Source: Nocardia cyriacigeorgica NBRC 100375
Lineage (GTDB): Bacteria > Actinomycetota > Actinomycetes > Mycobacteriales > Mycobacteriaceae
DNA: 39,062 nt
NCBI RefSeq assembly: GCF_000308555.1
Contig: NZ_BAFY01000143.1
Coordinates: forward strand, 1 to 39,062
Reading direction: 5' to 3'
Part shown: positions 31,574 through 39,062 of the stretch, piece by piece
Layout: each line of letters begins with the position of its first letter
How positions within the stretch are numbered: position 1 is the stretch's first letter
Translations under genes and position numbers: made by a program
The notes under the pieces: model-generated
What the model was told of the DNA's origin: nothing
Database searches by the model: none
Seen by the model: only the letters and a program-made list of their open reading frames with translations

Positions 31574-32572
31574 ATGTCCGATACCACCGGCCGGATGCTG
31601 GAACTGCTGGCCACCTTGCAGACCGGCCGTCGCTACAGCGGCCGCGATCTGTCGGCCAGGCTGGGCGTGAGTGCCCGCACCCTGCGCCGCGATATCGATC
31701 GGCTGCGTGCCCACGGATACCCGGTCACCACCCAGCCGGGGCCTACGGGCTACTACCAGCTGGCCGCCGGGCGCACCCTGCCGCCGCTGGTGCTCGACGA
31801 CGACGAGGCCGTCGCCACCCTCATCGCGCTGGCCCTGCTCGGCGCCACCGGCACCGACGATCCACCGGTCGATGGGCACACCGATATCGGCGCCGCCGCC
31901 GACCGGGCCTTCGGCAAGATCGACCAATTCCTGCCCACCCGGCTGCGCCTGCGCGCCGAAGCCGTGCGCGCATCGCTCGAGGCGGCTCCGCTCATCGCGC
32001 CCGCGGTCGACGCCGAATTGCTGGCGCTGCTCGGTGCCGCGGCCGGCGCGCGTGAACGCGTCAACTTCGACTACACCAACAAGTCCGGTGCCCGCACGGC
32101 CCGGCGGGTGGAACCGTATCGGCAGGTCAACCTGCATTTACGCTGGTATCTGCTGGCGTGGGACCTCGATCGTGACGACTGGCGGACTTTCCGGCTGGAC
32201 CGGATCAGCAACGCCATGGCCACCGGCGCCCGTTTCACCGCGCGGCCGCTGCCGGCCGAATCCGGTCTCGCGTATCTGCGTGCCGGTCTCACCGCACGCC
32301 GTTACCGCGCGGTCGCCGTGGTGGACGCTCCCGCCGCCGCGATCCGCGACGCGCTGAAATTCCAGGACTGCGATATCGAGTCGCTGGGCTCGGACCGGTC
32401 ACGGGTGATCACCCGAGTCGACTCGTTCGAATGGCTCGTGCTCCAACTCGCGCTCATCGGAGCGGATTTCGTCATCGAGGAACCCGACGAGTTCCGCGAC
32501 CGTTGCCGCGACCTCGGCGAACGGCTACTGCGTGCGGCGGCACCGAAGGTCCGAGCGGCGCCCGAAGCGTGA
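31574..32572 (+). CDS. WYL-domain DeoR-type transcriptional regulator
   Basis: Protein of 332 aa. Residues 1-60 are an HTH_11 winged helix: MLELLATLQTGRRYSGRDLS and LGVSARTLRRDIDRLRAHGY. The WYL domain follows (ERVNFDYTNKSGARTARRVE, LHLRWYLLAWDLDRDDWRTF, RLDRI), and a C-terminal WCX domain ends near FVIEEPDEFRDR. WYL regulators sense nucleic acid or small ligands and often control DNA-damage or defence genes. ATG 31574 with GGAAG just upstream. The 60-bp gap to the UvrA-like gene suggests that it controls this divergent neighbour. Confidence 0.93.
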   Translation: MSDTTGRMLELLATLQTGRRYSGRDLSARLGVSARTLRRDIDRLRAHGYPVTTQPGPTGYYQLAAGRTLPPLVLDDDEAVATLIALALLGATGTDDPPVDGHTDIGAAADRAFGKIDQFLPTRLRLRAEAVRASLEAAPLIAPAVDAELLALLGAAAGARERVNFDYTNKSGARTARRVEPYRQVNLHLRWYLLAWDLDRDDWRTFRLDRISNAMATGARFTARPLPAESGLAYLRAGLTARRYRAVAVVDAPAAAIRDALKFQDCDIESLGSDRSRVITRVDSFEWLVLQLALIGADFVIEEPDEFRDRCRDLGERLLRAAAPKVRAAPEA

Positions 32573-32791
32573 GCAGCACCGTCGAGTCCGGACACCGCTC
32601 GGCGGCTTCCGCCACCGGAGCCAACGTGCGCGATGGCGCCTCCGGACGAGTAACCGGCGAACACCAGCGCGGCAACGTGAGCGCGAAACGTGAGTACCCC
32701 GGAATCGGACACCGCCCGATACAGCGGCATCACCCGACTCTCGGCAGCAACCGATAAAGCGGTGTCCCGAGCTGCTCGCGAGCGAATCCGC

Positions 32792-33835
32792 TCAGCGCGA
32801 GAGGAATTCGTCGATCACGCGCCAGGTGGTCTCCCGTGCGGCAGGCCCCGCCAGGATACCGAGGTGTCCACCGGGGACCTCTTCGAATCGCACCTCCGCG
32901 CCGGTGAGTACGTCGACTCCGGCGCGGGCGGCGGCCGCAGGCACGACCAGGTCGGTCCGGCTGCCCAGAATAAGGACCGGGCAGGTGAGTTTCGCGGTTT
33001 CCACGACCAGGTCCGAACGCAACCGGATGGTGCCGGTGACCAGCTCGTTGCGCAGGATGAACGACCGGTGGATCTGCCGGTAGAGCCGGCCCGGGTAGCC
33101 GGGCATCATCGCCATGAACCGGTCGATGGCCTCCATCCGGGCCAGCGCGTCTTCGTCGAGGATGTTGCGGGCCACGAACAGCGGACGCGTGAGCTCACGC
33201 TGGAAGGCCTGCACCCGGAATCCGGTGCGGACGATGTAGCTGGGGATGCCGCCGAACACCCTGGTCGCGAGGTCGACCTCGCGACCGCCGGTGACCGCGC
33301 CGAGGATCCGCAGCGGCGCCACCGTCACCGTCTTGCGCTGATCGAACGGCGGCGCGATGGCGGTGATGGAGGCGATCGGCAGATCCGCGTGCCCGGCGCC
33401 GGCCAGCACGGCGAGAATGCCGCCGAGCGACCAGCCGACGACGTCGACGCCCGCACCGTCGTGCTCCTGGCTGACCCGCCGGATCGCGGTCGGGACGATG
33501 TCGTGGGTCCACTCCTCCAGCCCGAGGTGGCGGTCGGCGTAGGTCATCTGGCCGTAGTCGATGACGTAGGGCTGCCTGCCGGTTTCCAGCAGGAACCGCA
33601 CGAAGCTCTGCCCGTCGCGCAGATCGAAGCACGCAGGGGTCACCGCCAGCGGCGGCACCAGCAGCACCGGGCGCTGTGTGGACGGCTCGTCGCGATCGAA
33701 CCGGCGCAGACAGCGGTGCGGTTCGTCGTAGACGACCGTCGACGGCGCCGGCGCGTACGGCTCGATGCCGTCACCGAACGACAGCGACCAGATATTGCGC
33801 GCAGCGCGCGGCAGATCCCCCACTAGCGACACCAT
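32792..33835 (-). CDS. Alpha/beta-fold hydrolase, PhaC-like
   Basis: Protein of 347 aa with an alpha/beta hydrolase fold: PVLLVPPLAVTPACFDL oxyanion loop, nucleophile elbow VVGWSLGGILAVLAG (Ser), acid in SRTDLVVP and His in VPGGHLGILAG. The family resembles polyhydroxyalkanoate synthase PhaC and related lipases, but PhaC uses Cys as nucleophile; here it is Ser, so hydrolysis or acyl transfer is more likely. The substrate is unknown. ATG 33835 with promoter and operator at 33873-33908. Gene alone on the minus strand. The 219-bp gap 32573-32791 towards the WYL gene shows no supported gene. Confidence 0.87.
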   Translation of the reverse strand: MVSLVGDLPRAARNIWSLSFGDGIEPYAPAPSTVVYDEPHRCLRRFDRDEPSTQRPVLLVPPLAVTPACFDLRDGQSFVRFLLETGRQPYVIDYGQMTYADRHLGLEEWTHDIVPTAIRRVSQEHDGAGVDVVGWSLGGILAVLAGAGHADLPIASITAIAPPFDQRKTVTVAPLRILGAVTGGREVDLATRVFGGIPSYIVRTGFRVQAFQRELTRPLFVARNILDEDALARMEAIDRFMAMMPGYPGRLYRQIHRSFILRNELVTGTIRLRSDLVVETAKLTCPVLILGSRTDLVVPAAAARAGVDVLTGAEVRFEEVPGGHLGILAGPAARETTWRVIDEFLSR

Positions 33836-33872
33836 GTGAGCCCCTCTACGCCTTTCAACCTCGGCAACGCGA

Positions 33873-33908
33873 TAACTTACTATACGGTAAGTTAACCGTG
33901 GCTCTCAA
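33873..33908 (-). promoter_or_regulatory. Promoter with perfect inverted-repeat operator before the hydrolase gene
   Basis: On the minus strand: -35 TTGAGA (33903-33908), 18-bp spacer, -10 TATAGT (33879-33884). TAACTTAC (33873-33880) and GTAAGTTA (33887-33894) form a perfect 8-bp inverted repeat with six bases between, overlapping the -10. This is the shape of a TetR-family operator; no TetR gene of this pair is in the window. Confidence 0.7.
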
Positions 33909-34105
33909 ATTGTGGCAGCGATCACTCGACTGCTCGGCCGGTCGGAGTACGCCGCGGTGAACCATCGGTCGGCCCGACACGCACCGCTTGCGACAACGGT
34001 CACACCACGGCACAGGCAACCGCCGGCGCGGGCGTCACGTAACCGCGCCACACCGGTGATTCCCGTTGACCCGCACCGGGGTCCACGCGTCGCTACCGTT
34101 GAACC

Positions 34106-35020
34106 ATGTCTGCGGCAATCGATATCTCCGGCCTGGTCAAGACATTCGGCCGCACCCGTGCACTCGACGGGCTCGACCTCCACGTCACCACCGGTGAGGT
34201 GCACGGCTTCCTCGGCCCGAACGGCGCCGGCAAATCGACCACCATCCGGGTTCTGCTCGGACTGCTGCGCGCCGACAGCGGCACCGCGACACTACTGGGC
34301 GGTGATCCCTGGGAGCGCGCCGCTGAGCTGCACCGGCGGCTGGCGTATGTGCCCGGCGATGTGAACCTGTGGCCCAATCTCACCGGCGGCGAGGTGATCG
34401 ACCTGATGGGCAAACTCCGCGGGGGCCTGGACGAGAAGCGCCGCGCAGAATTGCTGGAACGCTTCGATCTGGACCCGACCAAGAAGGGCCGCACCTACTC
34501 CAAGGGCAACCGGCAGAAGGTGGCGCTGGTGGCGGCCCTGGCCTCGGATGTCGAGCTGCTCATGCTCGACGAACCGACCTCAGGGCTCGACCCGCTCATG
34601 GAAGCGGTGTTCCAGGAATGCATCGACGAGGTGGTGAAACAACACGGCCGTACCGTCCTGCTGTCCAGCCATATCCTGGCCCAGGTCGAGGCGCTGTGCG
34701 ATCGGGTGACGATCATCCGCCACGGCAAGGCCATCGAATCCGGCAGCCTGGCCGACCTGCGCCATCTCACCCGCACCTCCATCGCCTGCGAGACCGTCCG
34801 CCCGCCGACCGGCCTGGACGAGCTCACCGGCGTGCACGATCTGGTGGTGGAAGGCACTCGTGCCCGGTTCCAGGTCGATACGGTCGATCTGGACGCGGCC
34901 ATCAGCCACCTCGCCGGCTTCGGGATTCGAACGCTCACCAGTCAGCCGCCCACGCTGGAAGAGCTGTTCCTGCGCCACTATGGTGACGAGCTCGCCGCCT
35001 CGGGGGTGCAAGAATCGTGA
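34106..35020 (+). CDS. ABC transporter ATP-binding protein
   Basis: Protein of 304 aa with Walker [19 protein letters not shown] near residue 38, Q-loop and signature ([18 protein letters not shown]), Walker [15 protein letters not shown] and switch His in LLSSHIL. The C-terminal 80 residues are the typical extra domain of drug-export ATPases (DrrA-like). ATG 34106 lies six bases after TACCGT, a possible -10, so the message may be leaderless. It overlaps the permease gene by four bases and the two form a complete export pair. The signature is KGNRQ rather than LSGGQ, as in some antibiotic exporters. Confidence 0.93.
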   Translation: MSAAIDISGLVKTFGRTRALDGLDLHVTTGEVHGFLGPNGAGKSTTIRVLLGLLRADSGTATLLGGDPWERAAELHRRLAYVPGDVNLWPNLTGGEVIDLMGKLRGGLDEKRRAELLERFDLDPTKKGRTYSKGNRQKVALVAALASDVELLMLDEPTSGLDPLMEAVFQECIDEVVKQHGRTVLLSSHILAQVEALCDRVTIIRHGKAIESGSLADLRHLTRTSIACETVRPPTGLDELTGVHDLVVEGTRARFQVDTVDLDAAISHLAGFGIRTLTSQPPTLEELFLRHYGDELAASGVQES

Positions 35021-36606
35021 CCACCGAGACGCTGACCGGCACCGGCATCCTCACCCGCTTCTTCCTGCGCCGGGAACGGATCGCGCTGATCTTCTGGCTG
35101 CTCGGCGGCACCTTCGTCTACTACTCGCAGGCCGTCGGCGTGGATCTCGCCTATCCGACCCAAGCCGATCTGGACCGAGTCGCGGCCAGCATGCAGGGCA
35201 ACGCCGCCATGGTGGCCATGGCGGGCCCACCCCGGGTGCTCGACACCATCGGCGGCCAGGTGGCGTTCCAGGCCAGTGCTTTCGGCATGATCGTGGCCGG
35301 GTTGATGAGCATGTTCCTGGTGGGCAGGCATACCCGCGCCAACGAGGAGACCGGCCGCGACGAACTCATCCGGTCCGGTGTGGTCGGCAGGCATGCCGCC
35401 TTCACCGGCGCGACCCTCGTGGCCGTGCTGGCCAATCTGGTCTACGGCCTGGCGGTGGCGTTGAGCCTGATCTCCTACGGCCTGCCCGCGGCCGGGTCGA
35501 TCGCGCTCGGTGTCGGCGCCACCTGCGCCGGCCTGGTGTTCATGGCGATCGCGCTGCTGGCGGCCCAGCTCACCGAGAGCACGCGCGCGGTCTACGGCAT
35601 CACCGGTGCGGCGATCGCGGTCGCGTATGTGCTGCGCGCGGTCGGCGACGTGGGCAACGGGGTGCTCTCGTGGTTGTCGCCGCTGGGCTGGGGTCAGGCC
35701 ATGCGTCCCTATGACGGCGAGGTCTGGTGGCCGGCGCTGCTCTCGCTCGCCATGGCCGTCGCGATCACGCTGGCGGCGCGGCGGGTGCTCGATCACCGCG
35801 ATTTCGGCGCGGGCGTGCTGCCACCGCGGCCGGGTCCGGCGCGGGCAGGCGAATCATTGCGGAGCGCGTTCGGACTGGCGTGGCGGTTGCAGCGGGGATC
35901 GCTGATCGGCTGGTCGATCGGGATGCTGCTGGCCGGACTGGCTTTCGGATCGATCGGCGACGATGTGGGCGATCTGCTCGGCGATGTCGATCTCGCCGAG
36001 CTGCTGGGGCAGGACGTGGGCAGCCTGGTGGACGCCTTCTACGCCATGTCGGCGGGTCTGCTGGCGTTGATCGGTTCGGCCTACACGACCTCCGCGGGTC
36101 TGCGGCCGCGCGCGGAGGAGGCGGCCGGGCGGGTGGAGCCGCTGCTGTCCACCGATCTGCCGCGATTGCGCTGGCTGTCCGGGCATCTGGTGATCATGCT
36201 GGCCGGGTCGGCGGTGGTGCTGGCGCTCGGCGGGTTCGGCATGGGCCTGATGTACGGCGTGATGACCGGAGACATGTCGCAGCTGCTTCCGCTGCTGGGC
36301 GCGTCGCTGACCTATCTACCCGCGGTGTGGGTGCTGGGCGCAATCACGGTGGTGCTGTTCGGGTTTGTGCCACTGGCCACCGTGGGGGCCTGGATCGCAC
36401 TGGCGTTCTGCTTCGTGGTGCTGATGTTCGGGGCGACGCTGAAATTCCCGGATTGGTTGATGAGCATCTCCCCCTTCGACAACATCCCGTTGGTGCCGGC
36501 CGTGGATTTCGCGCCGGGGCCGGTGCTGACCACCGCGGTCGTCGCACTGGTTCTGTGTGCGGTGGGCGCGTTGGGTTTCCGGCACCGGGATATCGAGACC
36601 AACTGA
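35017..36606 (+). CDS. ABC transporter permease, antibiotic-exporter type
   Basis: Protein of 529 aa with about 12 hydrophobic segments in two halves of six, as in the tetronasin/DrrB-like polyketide-export permeases: [20 protein letters not shown] at the start and [17 protein letters not shown] at the end. The halves show internal resemblance ([40 protein letters not shown]), each with a helix followed by an acidic RxxEE segment. It sits in the membrane and is driven by the ATPase upstream (GTGA overlap). Substrate not evident. Followed by a strong hairpin at 36627-36663. Confidence 0.9.
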   Translation: MTTETLTGTGILTRFFLRRERIALIFWLLGGTFVYYSQAVGVDLAYPTQADLDRVAASMQGNAAMVAMAGPPRVLDTIGGQVAFQASAFGMIVAGLMSMFLVGRHTRANEETGRDELIRSGVVGRHAAFTGATLVAVLANLVYGLAVALSLISYGLPAAGSIALGVGATCAGLVFMAIALLAAQLTESTRAVYGITGAAIAVAYVLRAVGDVGNGVLSWLSPLGWGQAMRPYDGEVWWPALLSLAMAVAITLAARRVLDHRDFGAGVLPPRPGPARAGESLRSAFGLAWRLQRGSLIGWSIGMLLAGLAFGSIGDDVGDLLGDVDLAELLGQDVGSLVDAFYAMSAGLLALIGSAYTTSAGLRPRAEEAAGRVEPLLSTDLPRLRWLSGHLVIMLAGSAVVLALGGFGMGLMYGVMTGDMSQLLPLLGASLTYLPAVWVLGAITVVLFGFVPLATVGAWIALAFCFVVLMFGATLKFPDWLMSISPFDNIPLVPAVDFAPGPVLTTAVVALVLCAVGALGFRHRDIETN

Positions 36607-36626
36607 TCCGTCATCGCAGATAGGCC

Positions 36627-36663
36627 CCGGGCCGCTTCCCGTCACCAACGGGAAGCGGCCCGG
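36627..36663. terminator. Terminator between exporter and P450 genes
   Basis: Perfect 16-bp stem CCGGGCCGCTTCCCGT / ACGGGAAGCGGCCCGG with a five-base loop (CACCA), between the two convergent genes. It can serve both. No T run. Confidence 0.85.
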
Positions 36664-36667
36664 ATCC

Positions 36668-37924
36668 TCACCGCACCGACAACGGCGGCGACGGCGGGAA
36701 GACCACCAGCATCGCGGCCAGCGCCCGGTGAAACGGTCCGGGACGCCAGCTCAGCTGATCGGCCGGCACCGCCAACCGCATCTCCGGCAGCACATCGAGC
36801 AGCTGGTCGATCGCGTCCTGCACCACCAGATACGCCACCGATTTGGCCGGGCACGCGTGCGGTCCGGCACTCCACGACAGATGTGACCGGTTGTCGAGGT
36901 AGCGGCCCGCGCTGACCTCGGGATCGTTGTTGCACCCGGTCATGCTGATCACCACCGGCTGATGCGCGGGCAGCCACACGCCGTCGATGAGGATCGGCTG
37001 GCGCGGATAGCTCACGCAGAAATTCGCCATCGGCGGGTCGGTGAACAACACCTCGTCGAGCGCGTCGCGGGTGGACAGGCTGCCGCCGAGCACGCTGCCC
37101 GCGAAGCGATCATCGGTCAGCATCAACAGTACGGTATTGACGATCAGGTTCTGTTGCGGCTCGATGCCCGCCCCGTAGAGCGTGACCAGCTGATGGATCA
37201 TCTCTTCTTCGGTCAGGGCCGCCGGGTGGTTCAGCAGCCGGGTGGCGATATCGTCGCCGGGGTTCACCCGCTTATCGGCGACCAATTCCATGACCGCCTC
37301 GGTGATCATGGCATTGCCGCGCTCGGCGTCGATGCCGTCGAAGATCGCCTGCATGCCGGTGGCCACCCGCTGGCCCAGTTCGGCCGGGAATCCGAGGATT
37401 TCGTTGAGCACGGCGAAAGTGAGCGGGAACGCGTACTGACTGATCAGCTCCGCGGAGCCGGACTCGCAGAAGGTATTGATCAACGGGATGGCGATCTTTT
37501 CGACCGTGCTGTGCAGCGTGTGCAGATCCACGCCGTTGATGGCCTCGGTATAGGCCTGCCGGTACCGGGCATGCTCGGCGCCGGTACTACGCAACGCCTG
37601 CGGGCGCCACTCCAGCAGCGGCAGCACCGGGCAGTCCGACGGAATATCCTTCTGCCATACGCGCGGGTCGGCGGGGAAATGGTCCGGATCGTTGAGGATG
37701 CGCACCGCCGTGCGATATCCGATCACCAGGGTGGCGGGTACACCGGGCGCCAGTTCCACCGGGACCAAGGCGCCGTAGCGCTCGCGCATCTCCCGGTAGG
37801 CGCGGTGCGGATCGGCGGCGAATTCGGCCGCGTAGAGCGAGATACGAGGCCCGTCGGTATCCATCGGCATGGCGCGGGCGACGGGACAGGATCGGCCGGT
37901 GTCGGCGAGTTGGTGCATGGTCAC
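36668..37924 (-). CDS. Cytochrome P450, CYP156/157-like (ExxR motif missing)
   Basis: Protein of 418 aa. The heme thiolate is Cys358 in SAGPHACPA, the GPH-x-CPA form of the CYP156/157 group, with GCNNDP nearby. In the I-helix AGIEP (252-256) the usual Thr is Pro. In the K-helix the ExxR motif reads DEVLF (Glu291, Phe294 in the Arg place), so the ion pair of nearly all P450s is lost, as described for CYP157 proteins of Streptomyces conservons. Oxygen activation may therefore be weak or its job not catalytic. GTG 37924 has GGAG eight bases upstream and is preferred over ATG 37918. A close paralogue follows upstream at 38375. Confidence 0.9.
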   Translation of the reverse strand: MTMHQLADTGRSCPVARAMPMDTDGPRISLYAAEFAADPHRAYREMRERYGALVPVELAPGVPATLVIGYRTAVRILNDPDHFPADPRVWQKDIPSDCPVLPLLEWRPQALRSTGAEHARYRQAYTEAINGVDLHTLHSTVEKIAIPLINTFCESGSAELISQYAFPLTFAVLNEILGFPAELGQRVATGMQAIFDGIDAERGNAMITEAVMELVADKRVNPGDDIATRLLNHPAALTEEEMIHQLVTLYGAGIEPQQNLIVNTVLLMLTDDRFAGSVLGGSLSTRDALDEVLFTDPPMANFCVSYPRQPILIDGVWLPAHQPVVISMTGCNNDPEVSAGRYLDNRSHLSWSAGPHACPAKSVAYLVVQDAIDQLLDVLPEMRLAVPADQLSWRPGPFHRALAAMLVVFPPSPPLSVR

Positions 37925-38374
37925 GATACGAACTCCAGGTCTGACCTCGGCGAAGGCGGCCGGACGGTGCCGGGTCACCGTCGGGTCGTCGCCGTAGGGG
38001 CGGACTCGGGCGCGCCGCTGCGCCCGGATGCCCTGCCCACGAGAAAAACGATCGGCGAGTGCGGTGACGCCGTCCGGCTGTGCGCACAGCCGATGCGAAG
38101 TCCGCGGCCTCGCTGTCTGCTCCCGAACCGCGTTCGACAGCAGCGGTCTCACTTACCCTCCGCCCCCTTCGTGCGGGCAACTCCCGGTACCCGTTGTCCA
38201 GCTGAAGGCCCGACTGTACCGCCGCGACGCACGCCCCCGCGAGCGAACAGAAATACTCGTATTTCGTTGTGAGAGTTCACCAATCGACAGCTCACGCTCG
38301 GCAACCGGGGCGCGCGGCCACGTCGTTGCCAGCGCGAACGTCGCCGGCGCGAACCCCTGAACGCCGCCGCCCCG
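37925..38374. other. 450-bp gap between the two P450 genes
   Basis: No gene is supported; the in-frame extension of the first P450 into this region is arginine-rich noise without conserved motifs. It holds a 7-bp inverted repeat GAAATAC/GTATTTC around TC at 38250-38265, a candidate operator for the first P450 gene. Confidence 0.5.
38250..38265. promoter_or_regulatory. AT-rich inverted repeat in the P450 gap
   Basis: GAAATAC, TC, GTATTTC, a perfect 7-bp inverted repeat in otherwise GC-rich DNA, about 330 bases upstream of the first P450 start. It may be a regulator site; no other evidence. Confidence 0.35.
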
Positions 38375-39062
38375 TCAGTGCGTGGGCAAGGGAGGCGATT
38401 TCGGGAATACCGCGGGCAGTGCCGACAGCGCACGATGGAACGGACCCGGCCGCCAGGTGAGCTGTTCGGCCGGGATCGCCAACGTCAGCTCGGGCAGCGC
38501 GTCCAGCAATTCATCGATCGCGTCGCACGCCACCAGATAGGCCACCGACCGCGCCGGGCAGGCGTGCGGTCCGGCGCTGAAGGCCAGATGCGAACGATTG
38601 TCGGCGTATTGCCCGTTGTTGATCGCCGGGTCGTTGTTGCAGCCGGTCATGCTGATCACCACCGGCTGATGCGCGGGCAACCACACGCCGTCGACCATGG
38701 TGGGCTGACGGGGATAGGTGCTGCAGAAGTTGGCCATCGGCGGGTCGGTGAACAACACCTCGTCGAGCGCGTCGCGCGTCGACAGGCTGCCATCGAGCAC
38801 ACTGCCGGCGAACCGGTCGTCGGTGAGCATCAGCCGCAGCGTATTGACGATCAGGTTCTGCAACGGCTCGATGCCCGCGCCGTAGAGCACCACCAACTGC
38901 TGCACCATTTCCGCGTCGGACAGGCGGGTCTCGTGACGCAACAACCGGGTGGTCAGGTCGTCGCCGGGCTCGCGGCGCTTGCGCTCGGTCAGCTCGGCCA
39001 GCGCCTGCTCCAGCATCGCATTGCCCTGTTCGGCGTCGATCCCTTCGAAGATCGCAGCCATT
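38375..39062 (-). CDS. Cytochrome P450, CYP156/157-like, second copy (N-terminal part outside window)
   Basis: C-terminal 228 residues of a P450 highly similar to the previous one: AGIEPLQNLIVNT, DALDEVLFTDPPMANF, WLPAHQPVVISMTGCNNDP and SAGPHACPARSVAYLV. Again the I-helix has Pro instead of Thr and the K-helix has ExxF instead of ExxR; the heme Cys is kept. The two copies probably arose by tandem duplication, since many stretches of 20 or more residues are the same. The start lies beyond the right edge, where conservon genes (histidine kinase, roadblock, DUF742, GTPase) would be expected if this is a cvn locus. Confidence 0.9.
   Translation of the reverse strand, partial: MAAIFEGIDAEQGNAMLEQALAELTERKRREPGDDLTTRLLRHETRLSDAEMVQQLVVLYGAGIEPLQNLIVNTLRLMLTDDRFAGSVLDGSLSTRDALDEVLFTDPPMANFCSTYPRQPTMVDGVWLPAHQPVVISMTGCNNDPAINNGQYADNRSHLAFSAGPHACPARSVAYLVACDAIDELLDALPELTLAIPAEQLTWRPGPFHRALSALPAVFPKSPPLPTH

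Noticed and set aside
32573..32733. Minus-strand reading with GYSSGGAIA, resembling an alpha/beta hydrolase elbow
   Set aside because: Only a short motif in a frame that runs into the WYL gene; no fold or further motif. Could be a decayed remnant but not supported.
34066..34099. TTGACC/TACCGT as a promoter pair for the exporter genes
   Set aside because: The spacing is 22 bases, too long for a normal promoter; only the -10-like part is plausible.
37925..38152. N-terminal extension of the first P450 by about 76 residues
   Set aside because: Arginine-rich noise without P450 features; the GTG at 37924 has a good ribosome site.

Overview
The window looks like a chromosomal segment of a high-GC, mycolic-acid actinobacterium, most likely a Nocardia or close relative. 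This is inferred from codon use (GC-rich third positions, many GTG/TTG starts, candidate leaderless promoters) and from gene content: mycofactocin genes, an F420-type luciferase-like oxidoreductase, an Acg-like nitroreductase, an L,D-transpeptidase and P450s of the CYP156/157 type. No database was searched, so all names rest on motif and family recognition.

Left part (1-8.7 kb) is accessory and partly decayed. It holds the end of a Sel1-repeat protein, an AAA ATPase with a DUF234-like nuclease domain, a small hypothetical gene with a broken partial copy 2 kb away, an ADP-ribosylglycohydrolase interrupted by an in-frame TGA, and a DHFR/RibD-like reductase. Two near-identical higBA toxin-antitoxin modules then flank an Xre/MmyB-type regulator and a SnoaL-like protein. 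A VanY-like peptidase follows, with DnaA-box-like sequences in front of it.

Middle part (8.9-19.3 kb) starts with class I fumarase and a MarR regulator. A partial mycofactocin locus follows: mftE-mftD divergent from mftR, with no mftA, mftB, mftC or mftF in view. Directly after mftR comes a tightly packed stressosome/partner-switching operon: RsbR, RsbS, RsbT, an RsbX-like phosphatase, a large RsbU-like PAS/SpoIIE/HATPase protein and an RsbV-like antagonist. No sigma factor is present in the window.

Right part (19.3-39 kb) carries metabolic and envelope genes: a luciferase-like oxidoreductase, a cyclodeaminase-like protein, a translationally coupled GT4 glycosyltransferase and glycogen-debranching-like enzyme, an L,D-transpeptidase, an anchored hypothetical protein, an Acg-like nitroreductase with a tandem universal stress protein, a UvrA-like ABC protein divergent from a WYL regulator, a PhaC-like hydrolase behind a perfect inverted repeat, and a two-gene ABC exporter. 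The window ends in two tandem P450 paralogues (the second truncated). Both lack the K-helix ExxR arginine and the I-helix threonine, as reported for the CYP157 group of conservons.

The strongest leads are the split mycofactocin locus, the complete stressosome cascade beside it, the duplicated higBA with conserved leaderless operator-promoters, and the ExxR-less tandem P450s.
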